Below are positions 41,892-49,798 of a DNA stretch of 64,000 bases, one piece after another. Origin of the DNA: an uncultured Sphingomonas sp. (lineage in GTDB: Bacteria > Pseudomonadota > Alphaproteobacteria > Sphingomonadales > Sphingomonadaceae); assembly GCF_913777625.1 (NCBI RefSeq), contig NZ_CAJYTI010000020.1, forward strand, positions 248,001-312,000, in the 5' to 3' direction. The notes under the pieces were generated by a model. That model made no database searches, was not told the DNA's origin, and saw nothing but the letters and a program-made list of their open reading frames with translations. Every line of letters starts with the position of its first letter. The stretch's first letter is position 1. Position numbers and translations under genes: made by a program.

Positions 41892-42383
41892 TCAGAGGTT
41901 GGCCTGCTCCTCCACGGGCAACTCTGCGTCGGGCGGATAATAAAGCGTCGCGCACTCCGCCTTCAGGCAGCCGCCTTCGATGACGATATCGTCGCGATAG
42001 GCATCGGCGATGAACGACAGCGTGTCGACGTGGCGCGCTTCGAAATACATGGCGTGCACATCGTCCCTTCCGGCGCCGAACACCACGCGCCCGACCTTGG
42101 ACCAGATCGAGGCCATGGTGCACATGCCGCAGGGCTGCAGCGTCGAGTAGAGCGTGGCACCGCGCAGCTCGAGCTCGCCGGTGTTCTCGCAGGCCCGGCG
42201 AATCGCCATCATCTCGGCATGGGCGGTGGCGTCGGGAAGTTCATGCGTTTGGTTCCGCTCCGCAGCGAGCACCTTCCCGTCGAGCACGATCACGCATCCG
42301 AGCGGCGAGGTGGACGGATCCGATCCCTTCGACCGCGCGACCTCGATCGCCATCCGCATCCACTGTTCGTCGTCGTCGATCAT
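41892..42383 (-). CDS. Nucleoside/nucleobase deaminase (zinc-dependent CDA fold)
   Basis: 163 residues from ATG 42383 (GGGAGAAG upstream). Zinc and catalytic motifs are intact: TAHAEMMAIR (HAE) and TLQPCGMCTMASIWSKVGRV (PCxxC). VVFGAGRDDVHAMYFEARHV follows. The family includes guanine deaminase, cytosine deaminase and TadA; length and the long C-terminal part suggest a free-base or nucleoside deaminase rather than TadA, with the substrate undetermined. Confidence 0.88.
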   Translation of the reverse strand: MIDDDEQWMRMAIEVARSKGSDPSTSPLGCVIVLDGKVLAAERNQTHELPDATAHAEMMAIRRACENTGELELRGATLYSTLQPCGMCTMASIWSKVGRVVFGAGRDDVHAMYFEARHVDTLSFIADAYRDDIVIEGGCLKAECATLYYPPDAELPVEEQANL

Positions 42384-42493
42384 CGCGTCTTCTCCCAATC
42401 GGGTGTGCAACGCGCGGACGTGTGCTTTGACCAACCGCCCTTAGGGGAAGTGCGACGGCACCGGATCAATACGGCGCCGTCGCGTCGCCTCGC

Positions 42494-42685
42494 TTATTTG
42501 CAGGCGGTGAACTGACCCTTTTTGGGCCCGCTCGCCACGCGGCACTTGCCCTTGGCGTCCTTGGTTACGGCGACGGCCGCCGGGCACTTGGTGAACTTGC
42601 CCTTCGCATCCTTGCACGGCGCCGCCGCAAAGGCGGGGCTGGCAAGCAGGGCAACAGCGGCGGCAACAGACGCTACACGGAACAT
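42494..42685 (-). CDS. Small secreted Cys/Lys-rich protein
   Basis: 63 residues. Signal peptide FRVASVAAAVALLASPAFA, then a 43-residue mature chain with two related CKDAKGKFTKC / KDAKGKCR..TACK half-repeats and four Cys, which could make two disulphides in the periplasm. It resembles small PsiF-like or Cys-rich periplasmic proteins, but I cannot assign a function. Terminates 110 bp before the deaminase start; a GCGACGGC..GCCGTCGC hairpin lies in between without a U tract. Confidence 0.75.
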   Translation of the reverse strand: MFRVASVAAAVALLASPAFAAAPCKDAKGKFTKCPAAVAVTKDAKGKCRVASGPKKGQFTACK

Positions 42686-42805
42686 TTGCGATCCTCTTTT
42701 TTTGATTGAGTCGGGACATCAGCATGCCACGACCGCGTGAGGCTTCAAACCGATGGATTAAAATGATTTTCATTGCGGTTCCGTACCGACAATGCGCCGA
42801 TGGCG

Positions 42806-43294
42806 TCACAGGCGCCGATAGAGCACCAGCGCATCGACAAGGCCCAAGGTCGGATGCGCAAAGGCGTCCGGCACCCGACCTACCGTCTCGAAACCAAGCG
42901 CCTGCCACAGCCGAACGGCGCCGACATTGCTGCTGACCACGAAGTTGAACTGCATCGCCGTGAAGCCCCGCGCGCGGGCTTCGGCGAAACTATGCTCGGC
43001 CATCGCCCGCGCGATCCCGCGACCACGCGCCTCGGGCAGCGTCGCATAGCCACAATTGGCGACATGCCCGCCCCCGCCCGCCTGGTTGGCCCGCAGATAA
43101 AAGGTGCCGAGAATGAGTCGCTCCGTCTCGGCAACGAAGGTAGTGCGGTCGGCGCCCAGCCAGTAGGCGAGCGCCGCCTCGCGAGGCAGATCACGATCCA
43201 GCGCGTAGGTTTCGCCGGCACGGATCACCGGCTCCATGATCGCCCAGATCGCCGCGCCGTCCTCCGGCGCGGCCGGGCGAATCCGCAGGCTCAC
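42806..43294 (-). CDS. GNAT family N-acetyltransferase
   Basis: 162 residues from a GTG overlapping the dnaA stop (GTGA). SLRIRPAAPEDGAAIWAIME starts the fold; acetyl-CoA binding loop in ATLPEARGRGIARAMAEHSF (R/Q-x-x-G-x-G/A), then SSNVGAVRLWQALGFETVGR. The PHNOS/MddA-like 'GF-x-TVGRVPDAF' end is common among amino-acid or small-molecule acetyltransferases. Coupled to dnaA by the overlap, although a functional link is not expected. Confidence 0.92.
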   Translation of the reverse strand: MSLRIRPAAPEDGAAIWAIMEPVIRAGETYALDRDLPREAALAYWLGADRTTFVAETERLILGTFYLRANQAGGGGHVANCGYATLPEARGRGIARAMAEHSFAEARARGFTAMQFNFVVSSNVGAVRLWQALGFETVGRVPDAFAHPTLGLVDALVLYRRL

Positions 43295-44682
43295 CCCTCC
43301 AGGGTGCGCATCAGCGCGCGGACGGCGCCATCGATCTCGACGTCCTTGCTGCGCAGATCCTCGATCCGCTTGACCGCATGGATCACCGTCGAGTGATCGC
43401 GGTTGCCGAACTTGCGACCGATCTCCGGCAGCGAGCGCGTGGTCAGCCGCTTCGCCAGATACATGGCGATCTGGCGCGGACGGGCGATCGCGACCGCGCG
43501 GCGGGCCGAAATCAGATCGAGCTGCTTCACCTCGAAATGCGCTGAGACCGCACGCTGGATCTCGTCGATGGTGATGCGGCGCTGGCTGGTGCGCAGTACC
43601 TCGCCGAGCACGCTCGTCGCGAAATCGATGGTGATCGCTTCGTTCGACAGGCTCGCATAGGCGACCAGGCGATTGAGCGCGCCTTCCAGCTCGCGAACGT
43701 TGGTGGTGATGCGCGCCGCGAGCAGATCGGCCACTTCCACCGGCATGTCGACGGCAGGCATGTCCTTCAGCTTGCGCTCGACGATCGCGCGGCGGAGATC
43801 CAGCTCGGCGGGCTTGATGTCCGCGACGAGGCCGGCGCCGAGGCGGCCGACCAGGCGCGGCTCGAAGCCTTCGAGCGCCTGGGGCGCGCGGTCGGCGGCG
43901 ATCACCAGGCGCTTGCCCGCACTCATGAACTCGTTGACCGTGTGGAAGAATTCTTCCTGGGTCGCGTCCTTGCCGCCGATGAACTGCAGATCGTCGATCA
44001 TCAGCAGGTCGACCGAGCGGAGGCGCTTCTTGAACGCCAGCGTATCCTTGTTGCGCAGCGCCTGCACGAACTCGAACATGAAGCGTTCGCCGGTCGAATA
44101 GATCGCGGTCGCGCCCGGATTGGCCTCGAGAAAGGCGTGACCGATCGCGTGCATCAGGTGCGTCTTGCCCTGGCCGGTGCCGGCATGGAGGTAGAGCGGG
44201 CTGAACATCGGCGTGCCCGGCACCGCCACCGAACGCGCGGCGTTGAACGCGACGCGATTCGTCGTGCTCACCACGAATCGATCGAAGGTGAAGCGCGGAT
44301 CGAAGGACGGGCGCTCGGCCGGCTCGACGATCGATTCGGCGCGGGCCGCCGCCACCGGTGCGGGAGCAGGCTCGGCGCTCAGCACGCGCTGATCATTGTC
44401 CTGGATCGTCTCGAGCGTGACGCTGCGAACGCCGGGGAGAACCGCCCGGAATTCGAGCAGCAGCCGCTCGGCATAGTGATTCTTCACCCACTGGGTGAGG
44501 AACGGCGACGGAAGCCCCAGCCGCACGGCAAGCGAATCGCTGCCATCGACGAGCACCACGGGCTTCAGCCACTGATCGAACAGCCGCTGGCCGGCCGAGC
44601 GACGCAGGTTGGTGCGCACATGCGCCCAAGCCTTGGCGACGTCCTGGCCTTCCTCACGTTCCAGCGGTTGAACCTGAGTCAC
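43291..44682 (-). CDS. dnaA: Chromosomal replication initiator protein DnaA
   Basis: 463 residues from a GTG at 44682, 8 nt after AAGGAAGGG; an upstream in-frame ATG at 44712 sits in the centre of a perfect palindrome. Domain I (AWAHVRTNLRRSAGQRLFDQ, WLKPVV), a variable linker, AAA+ domain III with Walker A HAGTGQGKTHLMHAIGHAF and Walker B VDLLMIDDLQFIGGKD, and domain IV with the DnaA-box binding signature RDHSTVIHAVKRIEDL. ATP-DnaA opens oriC. Neighbours rpsT and mutM are as in other alphaproteobacteria; no cluster of DnaA boxes is visible near the gene. Confidence 0.97.
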   Translation of the reverse strand: MTQVQPLEREEGQDVAKAWAHVRTNLRRSAGQRLFDQWLKPVVLVDGSDSLAVRLGLPSPFLTQWVKNHYAERLLLEFRAVLPGVRSVTLETIQDNDQRVLSAEPAPAPVAAARAESIVEPAERPSFDPRFTFDRFVVSTTNRVAFNAARSVAVPGTPMFSPLYLHAGTGQGKTHLMHAIGHAFLEANPGATAIYSTGERFMFEFVQALRNKDTLAFKKRLRSVDLLMIDDLQFIGGKDATQEEFFHTVNEFMSAGKRLVIAADRAPQALEGFEPRLVGRLGAGLVADIKPAELDLRRAIVERKLKDMPAVDMPVEVADLLAARITTNVRELEGALNRLVAYASLSNEAITIDFATSVLGEVLRTSQRRITIDEIQRAVSAHFEVKQLDLISARRAVAIARPRQIAMYLAKRLTTRSLPEIGRKFGNRDHSTVIHAVKRIEDLRSKDVEIDGAVRALMRTLEG

Positions 44683-44700
44683 TACGACGCACCCTTCCTT

Positions 44701-44722
44701 CGCGGGAATCATGATTCCCGCG
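44701..44722. promoter_or_regulatory. Perfect 22-bp palindrome in the dnaA leader
   Basis: CGCGGGAATC (44701-44710), AT, GATTCCCGCG (44713-44722). In the transcript it forms a 10-bp hairpin directly before the Shine-Dalgarno (complement of 44691-44700) of the GTG start. As DNA it could be an operator. The alternative ATG start lies inside it. Confidence 0.7.
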
Positions 44723-45062
44723 TGCCAAAATCAATATCGATGTGAGGCTCATCGCAGCCGGTCATGCCCCCGGAGACGCGCGATGAACTCGTTATTCCCT
44801 GCCAGCACTGCAGCCGGGAGGTTCGTTGTAGGTAGCTCGAACTGAGTCGAGCAAGGGCCTGCCATGTAAACTTTCTGAAATAGTTTTGTTGACAGCCCGA
44901 ACCCCTAGGAAATCCGTGGGGGACCCTAAATTACCCAATTATGTCAGTCGTTTAACAAGGTAAAGGGCGATGCGGGCCCACTCGAATCGGCACGACTCGT
45001 GGATTTGTGCGATTCGCTTGCGAATCGATTTTGTTAACCATTTGTTGCAGCGCACATGCGCA
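44723..45062. other. dnaA upstream region without genes
   Basis: AT-richer than the neighbours. It contains GCTCGA/TCGAGC (44835-44840, 44847-44852), GATTCGC-TT-GCGAATC (45011-45026, perfect), and TTAAC motifs at about 44956 and 45034 that resemble CtrA half-sites. No TTATCCACA-type DnaA box was found, so I do not call an origin. The dnaA promoter should be here. Confidence 0.5.
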
Positions 45063-45096
45063 AAAAGCCCCGCCGGACAGGTCCGGCAGGGCTTTT
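45063..45096 (-). terminator. Intrinsic terminator of rpsT
   Basis: AAAAGCCC-c-GCCGGAC pairs with GTCCGGC-a-GGGCTTTT around a 2-nt loop; on the minus strand TTTTTG follows. It lies 21 bp after the rpsT stop and could also work on the other strand. Confidence 0.9.
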
Positions 45097-45117
45097 GATT
45101 ACCGTTTGAAGACGGTG

Positions 45118-45381
45118 TTAGGCGAGCGCCTGCAGACGCTTGTTGAGGCGCGAGAATTTGCGCGCAGCCGTGTTCTTGTGGAGCACGCCCTTGGCAACGC
45201 CGCGTGCGATTTCCGGCTGCGCAGCGGCGAGCGCTTCGGTGGCAGCGGCCTTGTCGCCGGCGGTCAGCGCAGCTTCGACCTTCTTGACGAAGGTACGGAT
45301 GCGGCCGACGCGTGCACCGTTGATCTCGGCGCGGCGGTCGTTGCGACGGATGCGCTTCTTCGCTTGCGGCGTATTCGCCAT
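45118..45381 (-). CDS. rpsT: 30S ribosomal protein S20
   Basis: 87 residues from the ATG at 45381 ([20 protein letters not shown]); the longer frame starting at 45429 adds no S20 sequence. [40 protein letters not shown] is the standard helical bundle. It binds 16S rRNA and is often encoded beside dnaA in alphaproteobacteria. Confidence 0.97.
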   Translation of the reverse strand: MANTPQAKKRIRRNDRRAEINGARVGRIRTFVKKVEAALTAGDKAAATEALAAAQPEIARGVAKGVLHKNTAARKFSRLNKRLQALA

Positions 45382-45478
45382 TCGGTCTTGTTCCTGCTCG
45401 AAATGGGTGAGGCGCGGAAGCGAGCCCACGCCGGAAAGACGGGCCCCTTACCGGCTCCGGCGATTCGGGTCAATCCTT

Positions 45479-46288
45479 TCAGCGCTGGCATTTCCCACAA
45501 TAGAAGGTGGACCGCCCCGAATCCACGCGACGCTGCACCGGGCGCCCGCAGCTGCACGGCTCTCCTTCTCGACCGTAGACCCGCCACTCCTTTGCGAAAT
45601 AGCCGAGTTCGCCGTCCGGCCGGGCATAATCGCGCAAGGTGGAGCCGCCCGCGCGAATCGCCGCCTCCAGAACCTCGCGTACCGCCTCGACCAGTTTCTC
45701 GAGCTTGGCGCGGCCGATCGAGCCCGCAGGCTTGGTCGGCGCAATACCCGAGAGGAACAGCGCTTCGCACACATAGATGTTGCCGAGCCCCGCGACGATT
45801 CGCTGGTCGAGGAGCAGTGCCTTCACCGGGGCGATTCGGTCCTCGAACGCCTTCACCAGATGCGCCGCCGTGAAGTCCGGGCCGAGCGGCTCCGGTCCCA
45901 GTGCCTTGAAGGCCGGCCAATCCGCCAGCTCGGATGCCGGGAGCAGATCGATCGAGCCGAATCGCCGGGGATCGTTGAGCGCCAGCACGTGCCGCGCGGT
46001 CTCGATCACGACATGGTCGTGCTTGCCCAGTTCCGCCGGATCGATCCGCCAGCGTCCGGACATGCCGAGGTGGAACACCAGCGCGTCCTCGCGATCCGTA
46101 TATATAAGTCCGTATTTCGCGCGCCGGGCCAGCCCGGTAACCGTCGCGCCGGTCAGCCGCTGGCCGAGGTCGACCGGGAACGGACGGCGCAGATCAGCGC
46201 GATTCAGCACCACGCGCTCGATCCGCTGCCCCTCCAGCACGGGGGCCAGGCCGCGAACGGTGGTTTCTACTTCGGGAAGTTCAGGCAT
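45479..46288 (-). CDS. mutM: Formamidopyrimidine-DNA glycosylase
   Basis: 269 residues. The N-terminal PELPEVETTVRGL contains the catalytic Pro2/Glu3; GLGNIYVCEALFLSGIAP is the H2TH region; the C-terminal zinc finger is present (CSCGRPVQRRVDSGRSTFYC and CQR). It removes 8-oxoguanine and formamidopyrimidines from DNA. Same strand as rpsT. Confidence 0.97.
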   Translation of the reverse strand: MPELPEVETTVRGLAPVLEGQRIERVVLNRADLRRPFPVDLGQRLTGATVTGLARRAKYGLIYTDREDALVFHLGMSGRWRIDPAELGKHDHVVIETARHVLALNDPRRFGSIDLLPASELADWPAFKALGPEPLGPDFTAAHLVKAFEDRIAPVKALLLDQRIVAGLGNIYVCEALFLSGIAPTKPAGSIGRAKLEKLVEAVREVLEAAIRAGGSTLRDYARPDGELGYFAKEWRVYGREGEPCSCGRPVQRRVDSGRSTFYCGKCQR

Positions 46289-46378
46289 CTGATGCTACAG
46301 CTAGGAAGTACGGGACCGAATGTCACCTGCCCCTCAGCCCCCTTGGTTTGGCCGTCGCGTGTCGCTAAGGCACCATGC

Positions 46379-47110
46379 ATGCCCGATACCGTCTCCTTCG
46401 GTTACGAAGACGTCGCCCCTGAGGACAAGACCCGCCGCGTCGGCGAGGTGTTCTCGAATGTCGCCAGCAAATACGACCTGATGAACGACGCCATGTCGGG
46501 CGGCATGCACCGGCTGTGGAAGGACCGCTTCGTCCGCCGGGTGAAGCCGCGCGCGGGCGAACACATCCTCGACATGGCCGGCGGCACCGGCGACATTGCC
46601 TTCCGCATGGCCGAGACCGGCGCGGCGATCACCGTCGCCGATATCAACCCTGAGATGCTGAGCGTCGGCGTCGAGCGCGCCGCCCAGCGCGGCATCGACG
46701 GGCTGGTGTGGACCGAGGCCAATGCCGAGACGCTGCAGTTCCCCGATCGCTTCTTCGATGCCTATACGATCGCGTTCGGCATCCGGAACGTGACCGATAT
46801 CCCCAAGGCGCTCCGCGAGGCGCACCGCGTATTGAAGCGCGGCGGCCGCTTCTTCGTGCTAGAATTCTCGACCACCCAGTGGCCGGGCTTCGCCGAGATC
46901 TACGACGCCTATTCGCACAAGCTGGTGCCGAAGCTGGGCAAGCTGCTCGCGCAGGACGAGGACAGCTATCGCTACCTGATCGAATCGATCCGCCGCTTCC
47001 CCGACATGCCGAGCTTCGAGCGGATGATCGCCGAGGCAGGCTTCCAGCAGACCAAGGTCGAGCCGCTGCTCGGCGGGCTTGTCGCGATTCACAACGGCTG
47101 GAAGATTTGA
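46379..47110 (+). CDS. ubiE: Ubiquinone/menaquinone C-methyltransferase UbiE
   Basis: 243 residues from ATG 46379. VFSNVASKYDLMNDAMSGGM, HRLWKDRFV is the UbiE motif; SAM-binding motif LDMAGGTGDIAF; then ADINPEMLSVGVERA and FGIRNVTDIPKALREAHRVL, KRGGRFFVLEFSTTQWPGF, the family signature. It methylates the benzoquinol ring in ubiquinone synthesis. Divergent from mutM; followed by ubiB 40 bp downstream. Confidence 0.97.
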   Translation: MPDTVSFGYEDVAPEDKTRRVGEVFSNVASKYDLMNDAMSGGMHRLWKDRFVRRVKPRAGEHILDMAGGTGDIAFRMAETGAAITVADINPEMLSVGVERAAQRGIDGLVWTEANAETLQFPDRFFDAYTIAFGIRNVTDIPKALREAHRVLKRGGRFFVLEFSTTQWPGFAEIYDAYSHKLVPKLGKLLAQDEDSYRYLIESIRRFPDMPSFERMIAEAGFQQTKVEPLLGGLVAIHNGWKI

Positions 47111-47150
47111 TGGCAGCCGCCGTTCGATCCTCCTCCGGGAGGATCTGGGC

Positions 47151-48683
47151 ATGACCGCCCCTGCCGTCCATCTCTGGCGCCTGCTCAAATGGGGCCGCAT
47201 CCTCGCGCGCCACGGCGCGCTGCGCGGTATCGAGCGCGACGCCAACACGCCCCGCCCGGTGCGCCGCCTCGCCCGCATCGCCCGGTTGGGTGCGCGTGTG
47301 CCCGCCGTGCCCGCCTATGCCGATGCCTTCCAGGCGATCGGCCCCGCCGCGATCAAGCTCGGCCAGACGCTCGCCACCCGCCCTGATTTGGTCGGCGAGG
47401 AAGCCGCGCACGATCTGCTCCGCCTGCAGGACGCGCTGCCCCCCGTCCCCTTCGACATCATCCGCGAGCGGATCGAAACCAGCTATGGCCGCCCGCTCTC
47501 CGCCATGTTCGCGGAAGTGGAGGAAAAGCCGATCGGCGCCGCTTCGATCGCCCAGGTCCACCGCGCGGTGACCACCGACGGCCGCCGCGTTGCGGTAAAG
47601 GTGCTGCGCCCGGGCATCGAGAGCGACTTCGCCCGCGCGATCGACACCTATGAATGGGCCGCCGCCCAGCTCGAAGCCTATGGCGGCGAGGCACGCCGCC
47701 TACGCCCGCGGCTGGTGATCGAAAGCTTCAAGCGCTGGACCGTGCGCGAGCTCGACTTCCGCCGCGAGGCCGCCTCGGCCTCGGAACTCGCCGAGGCGAT
47801 GACTGCCGAGCCGGACTTCATGGTGCCCGCGATCGACTGGCAGCGCACCACCGGCAAGGTGCTGACGCTCGAGTGGATCGACGGCATCAAGCTCAGCGAC
47901 CGCGACGCGCTGGTCCGCGCCGGGCACGACATGCCGGGCCTCGCCGGCAAGCTGATCAAGGCGTTCCTGCGCCAGGCGATCGCCGAGGGCTTCTTCCATG
48001 CGGACATGCACCAAGGCAATTTGTTCGCCCTGCCCGACGGCCGCATCGCCGCGATCGACTTCGGCATCATGGGCCGGATCGACCGCCGCGCGCGGGTGTG
48101 GCTCGCCGAGATCCTCTACGGCCTGATCACCGGCGACTATAAGCGCGTCGCCGAAATCCATTTCGAGGCGGGCTATGTCCCCTCGCACCACAATGTCGCC
48201 GAGTTCGCGACCGCCTTGCGCGCGGTCGGCGAGCCGATGCGCGGGCTGCCGGTCAAGGAAATGTCGATCGGCGGCATGCTCGACGGCCTGTTCTCGATCA
48301 CCCGCGACTTCGACATGATGACGCAGCCGCATCTGCTGCTGCTCCAGAAGACGATGGTGATGGTGGAAGGCGTCGCGCGCGGGCTCGATCCGGACATCAA
48401 CCTGTGGGACGTCTCGGCGCCGTTCGTGCGCGAATGGATCCGCACCGAGCTGGGGCCCGAGGCCAAGGTCGCCGATCGCCTGATCGAGGATCTGCGCACC
48501 CTCGCCCGCCTGCCCGAGCTGGTCCGCAACATCGAACGCCGCTTCCCCGCCCCCGGCGGTGCCCCGCCCGAACCGCCCTTGCGCGAAATCCAGGTGGTGC
48601 GGGTCGGCGGCGGCTGGCGTTATGCACTGGTGAGCATCCTCGCCGCGCTGGCCGGCGTGGCCGGAACGCTGCTGCTGAAATGA
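47151..48683 (+). CDS. ubiB: UbiB family protein (ABC1/ADCK-type atypical kinase)
   Basis: 510 residues from ATG 47151 (GGAGGATC upstream). AAIKLGQTLATRPDLVG is the K-x-G-Q motif of UbiB; EEKPIGAASIAQVHRAVTTD, GRRVAVKVLRPGI holds the Ala-rich loop and the invariant Lys; EGFFHADMHQGNLFALPDGR and IAAIDFGIMGRI supply the HxD-like and DFG motifs. Two hydrophobic stretches at the C-terminus anchor it. It is needed for ubiquinone biosynthesis, probably as an ATPase that extracts lipid intermediates. ATGA overlap with the next gene. Confidence 0.96.
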   Translation: MTAPAVHLWRLLKWGRILARHGALRGIERDANTPRPVRRLARIARLGARVPAVPAYADAFQAIGPAAIKLGQTLATRPDLVGEEAAHDLLRLQDALPPVPFDIIRERIETSYGRPLSAMFAEVEEKPIGAASIAQVHRAVTTDGRRVAVKVLRPGIESDFARAIDTYEWAAAQLEAYGGEARRLRPRLVIESFKRWTVRELDFRREAASASELAEAMTAEPDFMVPAIDWQRTTGKVLTLEWIDGIKLSDRDALVRAGHDMPGLAGKLIKAFLRQAIAEGFFHADMHQGNLFALPDGRIAAIDFGIMGRIDRRARVWLAEILYGLITGDYKRVAEIHFEAGYVPSHHNVAEFATALRAVGEPMRGLPVKEMSIGGMLDGLFSITRDFDMMTQPHLLLLQKTMVMVEGVARGLDPDINLWDVSAPFVREWIRTELGPEAKVADRLIEDLRTLARLPELVRNIERRFPAPGGAPPEPPLREIQVVRVGGGWRYALVSILAALAGVAGTLLLK

Positions 48684-49798
48684 CCGCGCGCACGCGCCGT
48701 GTCTGGACCCTAGCGCCGAGCCGCTTCGCCGCCCTGACGCGGGGCCGCGCGCGGCTGGCCTGGATCGCAGTGCTGCTGCTCCTGCTCGCCGCGCTGACCG
48801 CGCTGGCGGTGCCGTCGCTCACCGGCGACGGCGATGCGGCCGCACGGACCGCCGATCGGATGACCGATCTCGGCCTGTACGAACGCGTCGTCGCGAGCAT
48901 GAAGGGCGGCGATCCCTATTATGTCGCGGCGAGCGACGCGATGCGCGCCGGCGGCTATCCGCTCCACCCGTTCCTGACGATGCGGCTGCCCGCGCTCGCC
49001 GCGCTGGAGGCGCTGCTGCCGGGCTGGGCGAGCGTCGCACTGCTGCTGGCCCTGGCGGCGCTGACCGCCGTTGCCTGGGCATCGCGCGTCGGCGTCGCGC
49101 TGACCGGCCTGTTCCCCCGCGCGGTACTGGTGCTGCTGATCGCCACCTCGATGCTGGCCTTTTTCCAGCCCGGCCTGGTGCTGTTCCACGAGGTCTGGGC
49201 CGGGCTGCTGGTCGCGCTGTCGCTGGCGCTGCGCCGCCCCGGCCGCGCGCTCGAAGCGATCGCGCTGGGTTTCGCCGCGATGCTGATCCGAGAGACGGCG
49301 GCGCTCTACACCATCGTGATGCTGGTGTTCGCCTGGCGCGAGGATCGGCGCGGCGAGGCGCTGGGCTGGGGCATCGCGCTGCTGCTGTTCGCCGGCGTGC
49401 TGGGCTTGCATGCCCATGCCGTGGCCGGCGTCACCGGGCCGCTGGATCCGCATTCGGCGGGCTGGGCCGCGTTCAACGGCCCCGGCTTCTTCGTTCGCGC
49501 GCTCGTCACCGCCACCGCGCTGCAGGCGCTGCCTCTCGTGGTGGGCACGCTGCTCGTCGCGCTGGCCCTGCTCGGCTGGGCGAGCTGGGACGAACCGCTC
49601 GGCCTGCGAATGTTCGCACTGCTGATCACCTATGGCATCGCCATGTCGCTGTTCGCGCGGCTCGACAATTTCTACTGGGCGCTGATGATCGCGCCCGTCG
49701 CGCTGGTCGGCCTGGTCTTTGTGCCGGACGCGCTGGCGGACCTCTGGCAGCGCGCGCTCGACAGGCGGCGGATCACGGTTACAACGGTGACGCCATGA
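48680..49798 (+). CDS. Polytopic membrane protein, GT-C-like, between ubiB and coaBC
   Basis: 372 residues, nine or so membrane segments (LAWIAVLLLLLAALTALAVP; VALLLALAALTAVAWASRVG; and others). After the first helix comes a periplasmic loop with DLGLYERVVASMKGGDPYYV, reminiscent of the acidic loop-1 of GT-C glycosyltransferases and DUF2029-like proteins. HEVWAGLLVALSLALRRPGR and LIRETAALYTIVMLVFAWRE also fit that type. Function unknown; the ATGA overlaps with ubiB and coaBC place it in their operon. A lipid-linked sugar transferase is possible but unsupported by a catalytic assignment. Confidence 0.75.
   Translation: MTARTRRVWTLAPSRFAALTRGRARLAWIAVLLLLLAALTALAVPSLTGDGDAAARTADRMTDLGLYERVVASMKGGDPYYVAASDAMRAGGYPLHPFLTMRLPALAALEALLPGWASVALLLALAALTAVAWASRVGVALTGLFPRAVLVLLIATSMLAFFQPGLVLFHEVWAGLLVALSLALRRPGRALEAIALGFAAMLIRETAALYTIVMLVFAWREDRRGEALGWGIALLLFAGVLGLHAHAVAGVTGPLDPHSAGWAAFNGPGFFVRALVTATALQALPLVVGTLLVALALLGWASWDEPLGLRMFALLITYGIAMSLFARLDNFYWALMIAPVALVGLVFVPDALADLWQRALDRRRITVTTVTP

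Noticed and set aside
42447..42479. Terminator after the small secreted protein gene
   Set aside because: GCGACGGC/GCCGTCGC has a large 16-nt loop and no U tract.
44713..45117. Chromosomal origin next to dnaA
   Set aside because: No DnaA-box cluster; only palindromes and AT-rich sequence.
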